From: Agrocybe praecox | Taxonomy: Eukaryota; Basidiomycota; Agaricomycetes; Agaricales; Agrocybaceae | DNA: 64,000 bases | Reading direction: 5' to 3' | Assembly: GCA_964017145.1 (NCBI GenBank) | Contig: OZ024844.1 | Span: forward strand, 2,170,001-2,234,000 | Part shown: positions 20,835 to 33,294 of the stretch, one piece after another | Numbering within the stretch: position 1 is the first letter of the stretch | How the letters are laid out: the number at the start of each line of letters is the position of its first letter | Made by a program: the position numbers and the translations under genes | Notes under the pieces: model-generated | Told to the model about the DNA's origin: nothing | Databases searched by the model: none | The model's input: the letters and a program-made list of their open reading frames with translations, nothing else

Positions 20835-22077
20835 ATGTCCAGGTCATACGATCGCGGTATGCTCTTTGCTGCATCTATAATGAAATATTATACTGAGAGA
20901 AACTTGTATATCAGCTCTCACTGTCTTCTCGCCTGATGGCCATTTGTTCCAGGTTGGACTCCATTTCTATCCCTAATTCCAAATCTCTAAATGTATATGC
21001 CGAAATAAAGGTCGAATATGCTCTTGAAGCAGTAAGGAAAGGGACGTGCGCTGTAAGGATGATTTCTCCTTTCAATCATACATTTTGAACCGATGCTTTC
21101 CCTACAGGTTGGCGTGCGCGGCAAAGATGTTGTCGTTCTCGGTGTTGAAAAGAAATCTATCCTGCAACTACAAGATCCTCGAACGGTGCGCAAGGTGGTC
21201 ATGCTTGATGACCACGTCTGCCTTGCCTTTGCTGGTGCGTGACTCCATCAAATACCATCGATTCTTCTCACCTTCTTTGAGCAGGGTTAACTGCCGATGG
21301 ACGAGTTCTGATCGACAAAGCGCGTATCGAATGTCAGAGCCATCGTCTTACTGTGGAGGACCCTGTGACAGTTGAATACATTACCAGGCATATTGCTGGA
21401 ATCCAACAGGCGAGCGTTAATTCCATTGGATGCTTGTGGAAGGCTAACTGTTTCGGTCTCTTCCAGAAATATACACAATCCGGTGGTGTTAGGCCATTCG
21501 GTATATCTACCCTCATTGTAGGATTTGACCCTCATGACACAATCCCCCGTCTGTATCAAACCGAACCTAGTGGCATTTATAGTGCATGGAAGGTGCGGCT
21601 TCGTTCGAGTCTAGTTAATTTATTCGTTTGTGAACTGTACGTCACAGGCAAATGCTATAGGCAGATCCTCAAAAACTGTTCGCGAATTCTTGGAGAAGAA
21701 CCACAAAGATGACATGACGAGAGAAGAAAGCATCAAATTGACGGTGAAGAGTCTACTGGAAGTGGTACAAACAGGTGCCAAAAACATCGAAATCAGTGTC
21801 ATGGAGAGTTACGGCAAAGTTACGGTGAGCAAAATCAACCATATACCAAAAATTTCCCCACCTTATTGACTTTGCCAGAATCTCGAACTTTCGGAGATCG
21901 AAGCTATTGTCTCCGAAATTGAGAGAGAGAAAGAAGCTGGTTCGTAGATATGTTTTGCTTATGCCCTTATTTGATCTAATAGTTTTTCGTGATGCAGAGG
22001 CAGAGAGAAAGAGATCTCGTTTGGCTGCAACCGCGGCGGGTCAGGCAGCCATGACCCAACGTGCAGAAGGGGCATAA
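20835..22077 (+). CDS. PRE6: 20S proteasome alpha4 subunit
   Basis: Nine exons (20835-20856, 20915-20952, 21011-21052, 21108-21234, 21285-21409, 21467-21592, 21648-21824, 21879-21939, 21998-22077) join to 798 nt, 265 aa. The alpha-type signature [19 protein letters not shown] opens the protein. [76 protein letters not shown] and [15 protein letters not shown] are all alpha4 (PSMA7/Pre6) marks. It is a structural subunit of the alpha ring. The C-terminus is a charged helix ([13 protein letters not shown]) ending in an Ala-rich tail. Intron 5 (21410-21466) begins GC (CAACAG|GCGAGC), and the frame across IQQ/KYTQ is only kept if it is spliced. Confidence 0.95.
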
Positions 22078-22253
22078 TTCTTGGACTGATACTTCCTCTG
22101 TTCGTTTGTTGTATACCTATAAATTTGAATGTACGTTTGATGAATCAAATTTCCCACAAACATTCCAAATTATGGTATACGATTGAGTTCTTAAGACAAT
22201 ACATATATTATACAGCTATTATAATCTATAGACAATATCAAGAATAGATGGCA

Positions 22254-25200
22254 TCAAGCATCTTCTGCAAGTAAGTTGGTCACTTCTTCCTCATCTTCTG
22301 ACTCGTCCTCTGAATCCATTATCGAATCAAATGTCGTTTCCCCGACGCTTGAAGGGCCTACGCTTGGTCCGATCGAGTCGTCAAGCTCAACCTTCACTGG
22401 ATACCGTGGCCTGTACGAAAGATGTCAGGAATTGACATCCCCGGATTTCAGGAGCGAGACTTACATTGATTGGGTGTTCGCCGAAATTGCTGGCTCATCC
22501 TCGCTGTCAGAACTTATGAGAATGACTTCAGGTTGTTTCCTAGTAGCTCTATAAAGGGGTTATTTAGCATATGGCTGGTTATCGTGAGATAAAGAGGCTC
22601 ACGCTGCTCTCTTAGGTACTCTTCGGGTCGGCGTAGGTTTCGAACGGGAGCCTTCCGTTGGTTCTTCGTCGCCAGAAGTGACAGAAAGACGGGGTCGTCT
22701 GGCAGAGTATAATGATCAACGAAGACTGGAAGAAACAAAGAAGAGTTCACAAGCTTACTTGGCACGAGACCGAGGTTTTTCGGTATCTGGTAAAGGAGAA
22801 TTAGCGCGACTATCGCTAGTAGCGCTCGCCATGCTGCGGGAGCGCCTAGTTCGGTTCAGCAAACAAATTTTAAAGAGAAAGAAGGGGTATACCGTTTCTT
22901 GTTCCTTCTTGCAAAATCGGCATCAAGGAGTTCATCATCATCCAGAGGAATAATACTATCCAGGAATTCAAATGTCTCTGTTAATTCACCGAATTTCCTG
23001 TACTCTGCTTCGCTGAAGCCTTCGAGTTCCTTTTCGAACTTCTTGGAAATCATGCTTTCGAATTTTGTAAGTGCATTGATACTCGCAGCGTCTCGAAATG
23101 GCCGGTACTGTGTATTCGTCAGAGGCTACCCAACGCATTATAAATAAAAGATGAAACTGACCATCTTGAGTTTATCGAGGAGCAACTTGAGTGACCGGAT
23201 TCTATGGTCATCCACGGTATCAGGGATGTGAAGTCTATTGAGGGCTTGACACAGCGCCCTTTTATCCTCCTCTGCATGTCTATTGAGAAGTAATTCAAAC
23301 AACCATAATAGCGGGACATACTTTCGATTTTGATTTTAAGGTCTTTCTCAAAGAGAAGGCGAAGAATGTCTTCCGCCATAATGAGTTGGGCAGAATCGTT
23401 GACTGGCGTTTCAGTGTTTGGGTTTGCCTTCTCTCTATAAAGGAGTGAGAAAAAGTATAACGATGTCAAGTCTAGGTATAACTTACGAGGCATCTTTGAA
23501 GCGATTAGGATCGGTCCAATCAACAAACATGGTTGCTAGCTGAGTGGACGACACATATTGCGATTCGCAATTTAACCCATTGGCATCTTTCCTATCCTCG
23601 CTATTATCCAGAAAAATGGGGATAAAAGTCTGAAGAAGAGAGATGTCAAGGAGACTTCTTAGAGACTGCAATACAGAGTCTTACATTACACATCCGTCTC
23701 TGGTTCTCGAAGGAAGAGCACCCATACATTGGAAAGAAGAAGGACAGACACTGTCGAAGATCCTGATTATCAGCTGTTAAGGGGGACAGATAGGTTTTCA
23801 TGAGTGTTTGCAAGGCCTAGTGAGAGATCGAGGAAGTCATAATTTAGTTAAATTATAGGAGACGAAGAAAGGTGGAAAACTTACATGGACGCTCGTTATC
23901 ATCCCAGAGAGAATTAGCTTAGATACCCCTACACAAAGCAGCGCTTTGATTTTAGGATCTTGTTCTTTCAAGATCTGGTCCAGGAAAAAGTCGGTAATTT
24001 CTTGCAACTGATGAATGTGGAGTCAGTATATTGTCAAATAGTAAAAGATTGTGACAGCGTACATTTATTTTCGGATTTTTATAGATATGTTTTTCATGCT
24101 TCATTAAAATGTCAAAAAGGGATTGCAAGGCAGCCAATTTGGCAGATGATTCAGCTCTGGACGCCACTCGCTTGAAATAGTCGATGGATTTCATAGCACG
24201 GTCCTGCATAAAATATCGAGTGTTATTCAACGATTAATTAAGAAAGACACAAATCATACCACGTCTATCAGACAGCAAAGTCCTAGTGCACGTAATCCTC
24301 GTTCCGCGAAATCAGGATCCTCGTCCCGTTTGAGTGAGGGGAAAATGAGCTTCTTTTCAACAGCGTCCAATGTGCTATTTTCTTGGAAGGTCTATCCTCG
24401 TATTACTTTCAGAAGAAAAATAAAGGTTGCGAAATAAACTGACGCTGTTCACTAGTTTGAGTGTTTCGATGCATAGCGCAAGGCACGTCAAGTCAGTTTG
24501 ATCGACGAGTACTTTCTGCTCTCCACTCATTTGTTCTCGCGACTGTCTGATAGGCGATACTGGTGTAGGAAGTGCCTCGAAACTAGCATCATCTTCACCG
24601 TCTAATGCCTATATTACGGTAATCACATTGAAAAAATGATATTCACAGAGAAAGTGGATCAACAAACTGGGGCAGGTTCTGAGTCTTCTTCTTCGAGTCC
24701 CCCATAAGCGCCGTCACGAAGTTCACTAATTGTTTCTACAACCATCCTGATGAGGTCCCGCTCATCATTAGCTACCTTCCTCAAGACCTCAAGGCATTTT
24801 GCAGTTACGTCCTCTGGCAACACATTGGCCTTGAGTATGTCGCCTAGAATTGATAGAACCATGGTCAGATGTATTGACAGTGAACAAACCAGACAAACAC
24901 GTACGGACGAGCTGCAAAACCTTCCTTCTTCCGATTTCGTCTGAGTAATCGAGGTTAATGGCCATCTTGAGAAGCTCTGAAATGATTGATTCCTTGTTAA
25001 GCCTTTCGTCATCTATCCTGGCATATTCCGCCTCGTCGATATCTTCCTTTCCCAATTCGGTATGATCCTCCACAATGCTGTTATAAATTCCCTCGATTCG
25101 GAATGCTATATATATCATGACTGGCATGCTGGCTTCTAGTCGGGCTTCGTCCTGCTTTTCTTTGCAATACTGCACAAAAACCCTTGCTAAGAAGGCTTTC

Positions 25201-26567
25201 TCCAAGGTCAATTGCTCCCAATAATCATCTATAATGTGAAAGGTTGAGTAATTGTTGGTGGACGTACATGAATAAAATGGAATACCTTCGAAAGAAAGTT
25301 CGTCGAAGAGCACAGGCCTCGTTATGAACAAACTTAGTAGGGCATTTTCAGCAAATTTTTCATTCGCCTTTATTGCATATCTTTCGCCCCCCAAATCAAA
25401 CATGTCGAGAAAAGTAAGGACCTTCTTCTTTTCTTTTTCGCCAATTGAATCGTTGGTGTCCTCGACCTTACATTCCACTGCATCTACCCATGTTCCAATG
25501 AGTGTTGCTGCGACTGTCCTCACAGAAGGATCTCGATCACCAAGTCCAATTTTTACAATAAGTTCTCTTTGTGAGATTGTCAATGCCTTGGGATGTGTTG
25601 GACCTAAAATGACATTCCCAGAGTTGTCTTTAGTGGTGTGATACTTCTTGAGGACATCTGTGAAGACAAGTTTGCGAACAGTAGGGTCTCGATCGGCCAT
25701 GCGATCAAGAATGGCATTGATCGACTCCCGTAAAATAGGAATATTGACTAGAGTGGCGCGTCTCACATCACTAGGAAGGTATCAGCAAAGTCGTCCTTCA
25801 ATGCATATACCAAATCATGACGGTTACTTACGCAGATGGGTCATGGCCTAAAGTGTCTAGCATCACATCAAGGATGGATTGCTCTTCGTTGAGATCATCC
25901 TCGTCTTCAGAGAAATACAGTTTGGCGAGGGATAAAATTGCCTGCGTTCGGATTGTTGCTTCTTTGTCAAGCACTCGCTCGATAAGGTATGCACGGAGTT
26001 TGTTGAATATGTCTTCCCTGTGAATGTGAATATGTGAGTATTTTTGTGGCCGTTCAAACAGAGATCGGATACTCACTCGACAGAGCCAAGGTATGATACC
26101 ATTCCGGCCATGGTTTGCAGCACTCGAAAGCGAACAATTTTGTCTTTGGAATGGAAACCTTCCAGGAGGAATTTGAGCAAGTATACCGTGAAACGTGATT
26201 CCGGCGTTTCGTCTTCGTCTTCTTCTGTGACTGAAATTTCATCTTCATCCTTTGTAGGTCTTTCATTAATGAATTTGATATATCCACCAATGAACTTGAT
26301 AACGTTTTCGGCTGACGCTACTCGTTTCTTCACCTGGAGCATCCTAACGTACATGTTCTGGAACATATCTCGAAATTGACGTTCACCGGTAAGTTTGAAA
26401 CTCGTCCCATTGTTCACAAGTTCCTTCCTTTTCGCGCATTCTTGATGGATTTTGTGCAAGGCGACGTGATTTTTCGAATGATTAGAAATGCTCAGCTGAG
26501 CTTGTTCGAAAATGCGGGAGACTGCCTGAAGTTCATTGGGTATTGGTTGTGCGTTGATAGAAGGCAT
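22254..26567 (-). CDS. YCG1: Condensin complex subunit 3 (CAP-G, Ycg1/Cnd3)
   Basis: A long gene of many small exons, roughly 1,050-1,150 aa after splicing. The N-terminus (ATG 26567, MPSINAQPIPNELQAVSRIF) leads into HEAT repeats: MFQNMYVRMLQVKKRVASAE, VRFRVLQTMAGMVSYLG, LRAYLIERVLDKEATIRTQA and DVRRATLVNIPI followed by RMADRDPTVRKLVFTDVL. An acidic insert lies near residue 120 (TEEDEDETPES). The C-terminus, after 22900, is acidic and Ser-rich, ending EEEVTNLLAEDA. CAP-G is the HEAT subunit of condensin that, with Brn1, clamps DNA during mitotic chromosome compaction. Its stop is about 175 bp from that of the convergent PRE6. Exon borders in the C-terminal half are less certain than in the N-terminal half. 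Confidence 0.92.
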
Positions 26568-27348
26568 CAAGATATCAGTTATGGGGGATCCTTATGAATA
26601 GATTCATCCACAGAAGACGTTAGGAAGGAGAGAAATTCAAGGCTGAAACGGAAGACAAAGGTTTTTGCCAAATCGCGTCGGTAACAGTTTCCAATTTGGC
26701 AATCGACTTCATTGTTACTTGATAGTCACGGTCACGTGCGACGTGTGTAAACTGTGGGCGCAATTCCAACGGAAAATTCGGTCCGGGATGATTTACTTTG
26801 GCGCTTATTGCCATTTACTAGTTACTGTTTTTATGTCACAATCACCATATCCGAGTAGCTAATCTGATACTATGTCTTCTCCTAGGTTATACTTCGGAAC
26901 AACGACGGTGGTCCAGTTCTATGGTCAGGATTCAGAACCATGTGCAGTATTAGTACTACAACATGTATCTATCAGAGTAAATGTGGCTCCCCTATATCAA
27001 CAACTGTGCCCTCACCAAACTCACTTCAAGACAACACCGGTGGAGCCAACTCAGGTACTTAACGTACGTGTACTGGTCATGGCTTTCTGAGCCTTGAGGG
27101 TCTCGAGCAATCAAGCTTTCAAGTGTATACGTCTTAAGCGACAAATTTCCCCACGAGGGGGTGGGTCAATGTCAGCTTACCACCTGCAAAAACATATGAT
27201 AAAAAATGGATTCAAGCAAATTGAAACGGATACTAGATACACGACAAAATCGCAACCGTCACGGCTCACGTGATGACCCTTTGGAATTGCATTGATTGAT
27301 GCCAATATGACTCTGATCGCGACTTGAACGTCTTACGTTGCTTGAACG
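26568..27348. promoter_or_regulatory. Divergent region: condensin subunit and 5'-nucleotidase, two CACGTG sites
   Basis: This 781-bp spacer separates two divergent starts. It carries CACGTG at 26733-26738 and the 8-bp palindrome TCACGTGA at 27266-27273, both bHLH (Cbf1/Pho4/USF-type) core sites. A 72-codon frame at 26872-27090 has no recognisable content, and I do not call it a gene. Confidence 0.45.
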
Positions 27349-30035
27349 ATGACATCGATAAACCTCCCAATTCTCCACTTCAATGATGTGTATCGGGTAA
27401 CTCCTCAGAAATTATCCCCCAATAAATCGGAAACCATAGATGTTACACAATTCGCAGCATTGGTGGACGACATACGGGATCAATGGCCTTCTCGATCTGA
27501 AGGAAAGAAGGATGGATTACTGCTCTTCTCGGGAGACGTGTTCTCTCCTTCTGTGGAGAGTTCTGTTACTCGTGGGAGCCATATGGTATATAGAGCCAAT
27601 TTCATTAGCTCTCGTGGCTAACTTCTGCTTCTGTTGTTGTAGGTACCCGTATTAAATCAATTAGGAGTGGATGTTACTGTTACAGGTCAGTTAAGACTCA
27701 GTGATAAGCAAATGCGCCGTAACATTTTGTTCACTTCAATTTTCAGGCAACCATGATTTTGATTTTGGTATCTACGCTTTTTTTGAATTTGAATCGTATC
27801 TGATTTATTTAAATCAGGTTACCCCCACCTCTGTAAACTCGTCAAAGACACCCACTTCGTAAGTCCCTGTTACCGCGAGGCTTCCAAATACTCATAACTA
27901 CCTCTGATAGCCCTGGCTACTGAGCAACATTATTGATACTACTACTTCTCGCACCCCAGCGCATCTCCACGAATACACTGTAATCGAGAGGGCAGGCGTT
28001 CGCGTTGGATTCATCGGTCTTGTAGAAAAGTTGGTCGATTGAACGCTTGTCTCTGACGCCGAGAGATCTCAAAATATCCACTAGGGATTGGATCGCGACA
28101 GTCTCTTCTTGGCCACCTAACTTTGTTTACAAATCAATGAAAGACTCTGGACTTGAACTATCGAGGATCCTTCGAGATCCAGAAGGCGAACATCGATGTG
28201 ACTTGGTCATAGCGTTAACACATGCCCGGTAAGCTGCTTTTTTTGCTGATCTTGAAGAGGATAATTGATAGGATTTGGTCAGCTTGCCGAATGTGAATCC
28301 AAACCTTCCTTCTATGGACTGCTGAAGTTAACTTACTCAGAGCTGTAGGACATTCAACTAGCCAAGGAATTGCTAGCATTGTCCCCTTCTGCTCAAAAAA
28401 ATGTTTCAATTGCCTCAGAACATGGTGTGGACCTCATTCTCGGAGGACACGACCATATGTATTTTGTGGGAAAAGGCGCTACGTCATGGGACAATTATAA
28501 TCTGGAAGAGAAAGTTTTAGGAGCAGAAGCTGACCACGGGGATGTAATTGTGGTAAAAAGTGGCAACGACTTCCGCGATCTCAGCGAATTCAATCTCAAC
28601 CTAGTCCCAACGCCGAAGGGTAGTGTAAGGAAGATGATAATCAGTGAAATAAATGGCAAGTACATCTCTATTTATCTGTTACCCTTCTTGTCCGATACCT
28701 TTCCCTCAGGAAAACGACACAGCACAAAACCTGGGTCCAGATCATCTGAGAATATGGTTAAAACACTTAAGAATCTACTAGATTCTGTGTCTTCTTCATT
28801 GAAAGCACCGGTCTGTAGGACAGAAGTAATGCTTGATGTCCGCTCTTACTACATTCGCGTGCAAGAAGTAGGTTGTCATTGACTTTACCCCGTAATTCTG
28901 AAGTGTCCAACATTTTCGCCTAGTCACCGATTGCGAATTGGTTTGCAGATATATCTAGGCACACTTACGACGCGGCTTTATGCTTGAAAGGGTGTGGAGG
29001 GGCGGACGGCGTTCTACTATGTGCAGGAACCTTCAGAGGGGACTCGACGTATGGTCCAGGTTTACCCCAATTCAACGGCATTTGCATACTTTACCTTTAC
29101 TGACCGGTTATCACAGGATTAATAACTATCGGGGACATTCTTGAGATACTGCCTTTTGAGGATCCTATCATAGTCATTGAAATAGACGGAGAAACGTTAT
29201 GGGAAGCAATGGAAAATGCTCTCGGCGCGTGGCCGTCTCAAGAAGGGTTTGTCCCCGTAGCATGTATATACACACATGCCTTAACTGATTTGCACTGCCC
29301 GTTTCTAGTCGATTTCCAGCAATATCTGGTTTCCGTCTCTCTTGGGATTCGCGAAAGGAACCAGGGAATCGAGTTTTGGGTATCTGGCAAATAATATCCA
29401 ACGGAAGCCAACAAAATCCGGACAATCATTCTCAACACTCGGAGGAACCTGTTAAAAGGGAAGCAAACGGAAAGAAATACATATTAGTGACTCGAGACTA
29501 CATGGCTCAAGGACATGACGGATTCACTGCCTTGACGAAAGGAAAGATATTGGTAGATGATGAATGTGGTCAGATGTTAAGCACCATCGTCCGAAAATAT
29601 ATCCTTGGTACGCACAACCGTCTTGCTAAGCCCCTACTCTCTAATAAAAACTACACAGGTTCTAAATTTGTGAACAAAATGATTCGCTTCAAGTCGCAAC
29701 ATGCTGTTCCTTTCCTTCAAGAACATACAGAATCTAGGATCAGGCTTGAGCACGAAGCAACAGCGAGAGATGGCGGCAATGAATTAACTGCCTCAAAACT
29801 GTGGAAAAAAGCTGCCTCCTTAGCTGTGAAGCAACCGCGTTCCAAATCCCATTATCAAGCCCATCTCAAGATCTCCGAAACGGAACATATGACAACAGTT
29901 GATTCTTTTGACGGTGCAAAGGCTCGAAAAGGAGAAGTTTGTGCTAATGGCCCTCCATCTGCGGAAGAAAACGACGACTTGTTAGTGATCTATCCAGTAG
30001 TAGATGACCGTTTGAAGGACGAGGGCGCAAAATAG
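27349..30035 (+). CDS. 5'-nucleotidase family metallophosphoesterase (UshA-like)
   Basis: Metallophosphoesterase motifs in order: LHFNDVYRV, LLFSGDVFSPS, TVTGNHDFDFGYP, VIALTHAR and LILGGHDHMY. The 5'-nucleotidase C-terminal domain follows: VLLCAGTFRGDSTYG, FEDPIIVIEIDGETLWEAME, FPAISGFRLSWDS and KYILVTRDYMAQGHDGF. The remaining C-terminal part is Lys/Glu-rich. No signal peptide precedes the first motif, so the protein is probably cytosolic, unlike the secreted bacterial and animal enzymes. Expected activity is hydrolysis of nucleotide monophosphates or related phosphate esters; the substrate is unknown. Roughly ten exons. A TCACGTGA palindrome lies 76 nt upstream. It converges on the small membrane protein gene with a 133-bp gap. 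Confidence 0.88.
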
Positions 30036-30168
30036 GGTATATCCCGCGTGATTGCTGCACTGTTGTTGTAATTTCAGCTTGTCATATTGGAATAAATAGA
30101 ATTACCATTAGTATACAATGGATTTGTACCTTTACGATTCATAACATATTTTGCGAGTCGCGACACGA

Positions 30169-30841
30169 TCACTCTTGTGGGGGAATGATAATTTCGACTT
30201 TCGGTGGTTTGTCTCCAGATAATTCTCTGCCGTAGTGTACCAAGAGCCCAACGGCACCTCCTAAACCCGCACCTCCAAGAACGACTACGAAAGGAATGTG
30301 TCCACGTTCCTGCTCTCAAAAGAGGTACTCAAAACTCACCATTAACAATGGCGGCACGCTTCCACAGAATAGCAGGGGAGATGACGGCTCCCAAAATACT
30401 TCCAATAGTTGCGTGATCATTCCGTCGTACAGTCCCAACCTTAACAGTGAGGGGGATACAGTTAATATCAGCCTTAATCGTATAAAAAATGACTGTACGT
30501 CGTATGCCCTTTCTATTCTTTTAGTTCTGACAGACTGTTCACTCGAATACGCATAACGAACATAGGCAGCACCACCAGACGCCGCGGCGCCTTAAGCAAG
30601 CGCCATATTGAATGTCAGAACGGAAAAAGACTGGCATACAAATGATTTACACACCCGCAAATCCGCCTATCCAAGTAGCACGTAAAACTCTGTTAAGAGA
30701 AAGATCACCACGGCCTCTTCTGGCAAGAACATAGGCAATGTATGCTGGAGGAATGATCAAAGAAGACCACTGATAACCTGTGTTCATAGCTCCGCGAACA
30801 AGGTATTCCGCGTCCACTGCGTGAGCGGATGACATTTCCAT
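30169..30841 (-). CDS. Small Gly-rich multi-pass membrane protein of unknown function
   Basis: Four exons give about 165 aa. The N-terminus is MEMSSAHAVDAEYLVRGAM, followed by a hydrophobic segment (SLIIPPAYIAYVLARR), a Gly/Ala-rich one (RATWIGGFAGAAASGGAAYV), a central charged link (RTKRIERAYDVGTVRR), and two more hydrophobic stretches (TIGSILGAVISPAILWKR and VVLGGAGLGGAVGLLVHYG). The last exon ends KVEIIIPPQE. GxxxG-like zippers in three segments suggest packed helices, as in small mitochondrial inner-membrane or tethering proteins, but I do not recognise the family. All three introns (after GFAG, RAYD and AIVN) are canonical GT-AG. It is convergent with the nucleotidase gene. Confidence 0.75.
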
Positions 30842-31252
30842 GTCGAGTGAAGGATAAGAATGCTTGAGAAGTTAAACCTAGCAGCACGCTCAGGCTGCAG
30901 TCTGCCGGTGGACCTCGTCATTGAGCAATGGCAAAGGACAATTATGTAATATACACGCGCTTTCCCCTAATTTCCATTGGTTTCAAGCAAGCTTCAAGAT
31001 TGAGAAAATGTTCCGCATCCGTGGCATTATGACGAGTGTGGCGAATTGGATATACTGTAGAAATAAGTAGATGAGACTGAGGAAATGTACAATTAAATGT
31101 ATAGAAAAGATTAGAGGACAAAATATAAGGCAAACGAAGAAAGCTACATTAACATGAAAGCATGAGAAGTACTGAGACAATCATCACAGCATTAGAATCG
31201 TAAGAAAAAAAACGATGGGTATGACCGATAAGATCCACTTAGGCGTGTACTA
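30842..31252. other. 411-bp gap: promoter of the small membrane protein and 3' flank of the SDR
   Basis: Both neighbours are on the minus strand. The sequence is AT-rich, with no ORF content, repeat or RNA gene that I can support. Confidence 0.4.
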
Positions 31253-33045
31253 TTACGCCGCATTGGGCCACAAGCCCTCCTCTTTCCACTTGTCAACTAG
31301 GTATTCGATATTGGCACGGTTGAATTCCGGTTGAAGTAGTTGATAACCAACAACTTGCTTGATTTTAGAGTTGTCGAAGGAAACTGTACGCTTATCCAGA
31401 TTAGATTTATCCATGTATGCTGAAAGAGGGGTATTGGTGATCGGCGGGTCAGAGTTCATAAGCATCTCTGTCCAGCCTGCCACATGGTGTTCGTTAATAT
31501 CTTCAAGATCATCAGAAAGCTACAGGCGAAAGTTGATAAGAACATGTTTGTTTTATATGCATGCGTAGGTATACCTTGAAAACTGCGGTTTCCACGAGAT
31601 TGAAGAATTCAAACGTGGTTCCAAAGCAAGCGGTTATCGTTTGTCCAGTACTGACGAGCGTACTATGGGAATCATCCACCTGAAGAAAAGTACACCAATA
31701 GGTTAGCACTGCATCGACATGAGAAATTTGAATGCCAAACCAAGTTAAATAATGGAACAATGGGAGTCTGGTCGTGACGCAACATACCCTCTACCTCTTT
31801 GACCTTGGCTTTGTCGTTATGGAAGGGGATTTTGACCCCAGCAGCTTGATCTGCAGCGCTTCGACCAAGCGTTGCCATCCAGTTGGCGCAAGCCCAGGCT
31901 CCTCCAGCGACGTCGTCTACGTGGACAGTATTCGTTGGGTTCTTACCAGGGGACCACCTAATTTGTTATTAATATAAACCCGTGACACGTATCGATACAA
32001 CCCACATTGACTTCATGGGTTGTTTAAGGTATCCATATACAGAAGCGACAGTAATTGCAGAAATGACTATATCGCACTGTGCTCAGTAAAGAGATGAAAC
32101 CTTACAAGTGCATATCTTACCATTGCCAAAGGTGGTATAAGGTCCATACACAAAACCGATTCGAAGAGCAACCAGATTGAGACTTGTAGAGAGACATTGA
32201 TTAGTTTGTGACAATTCAAAACAAAAACAAAAAAGCTCTTACTCTGGAATCGACGCGAGAAATCGTAATGATTCGTGCCACCAAACACCCATGGAATCCG
32301 CAGGTTTTATATCATCGGCCTCGCTCGCAGAACGCTTAGCCGAGGTTTCATAGAAAGGCTGTTGTACTCTGACATAAGCTTTCACTTTACGTTTCGCAGC
32401 TTCGAGGCCTAATAACCGAGCAACCGCAAAAGTGGTGCTGATGTGTATCTGATGACAATCATGAGCTTGAGCAAAACAGAGGTCATCTTAATGTGAAGTA
32501 TACCATTTCGCTTCGATCGTTCCTGACCTCTCCAGTGAAGTCAAAAACATAATCGAACGCCGAAATTCCTTCCGGTGTATCGAACGCAGCAGAGATTGCC
32601 GCTATCAAGACAGATGTGAGTTTGATTGGTGGTCGGGCATCCAACACGCAACATACACGCAACGGTTAGATTGGCTTGACGATATTCTACTTGTGGCTTT
32701 TCGAGAGTCTTGGTGAATTCGGGACCGATATATCTGGCGGTCAAGTTTGGTCAAGGTAGTAACCAGAAATATGGATGAGACCCACGTTGTTGCAGGGCGA
32801 ACGGAGTATTTGTCCACGACCCGGAGAAGCTGCAGCATGGCTCAGAAGAGTGGCATAGATGATGATAAGATAGATACCTCGACTTTAGACTCTCCTTCCA
32901 AAGGTACCAGGAAGGTGGCCAGAGCTCGAGAACATGTGTTCAACCCGCCTGAATGATACAGGTTATAAGTGTGAAGATAAGGAAGAAGTGAGGAGGAGGA
33001 CTAACCAAAGATCAGAACGGAGGGCTTTGTGAAGTTGGCGGCCAT
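31253..33045 (-). CDS. Extended short-chain dehydrogenase/reductase (NAD-dependent epimerase family)
   Basis: The N-terminus MAANFTKPSVLIFGGLNTC is an atypical Rossmann entry (GGLxxxxxxL in place of GxxGxxG). Later family segments include VDKYSVRPATT, YVFDFTGEVRNDRSEMIH, FAVARLLGLEAAKRKVKAYV, LNLVALRIGFVYGPYTTFG, and the C-terminal NTVHVDDVAGGAWACANWMA and FGTTFEFFNLVE. The fold is that of sugar-nucleotide epimerases and reductases; the substrate is not predictable. The expected YxxxK catalytic pair is not obvious, since the position corresponding to it reads VRVQQPFYETSAKRS. About eight exons, ending in KWKEEGLWPNAA and TAA at 31253-31255. It lies in a minus-strand run with HIBADH and BMT2, each with its own spacer. 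Confidence 0.85.
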
Positions 33046-33294
33046 GAAGGCTCTGCTGCCTGATTTGTTGAATGGAAAGAGGGATGTAAAGTGGAAACTC
33101 TCAAGTTGCGTCCTTTCGCACAAAAACTCGACGTATTTCAGGTATCCATCAATCACTTATGTAATCGGATACAAATCTCTCCATTTCAGGAATGTTCCGT
33201 CCCAAGATTGGAAGGTTGTCATCACAAAAGCGGACTCCGCACAAACCGGTCGCTCTTTTATTTTATTTCATTCTCCAATACAGAATCTTCACTT

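Noticed and set aside
26872..27090. 72-codon plus-strand frame
   Set aside because: No recognisable motif; lies in a promoter region; composition not coding-like.
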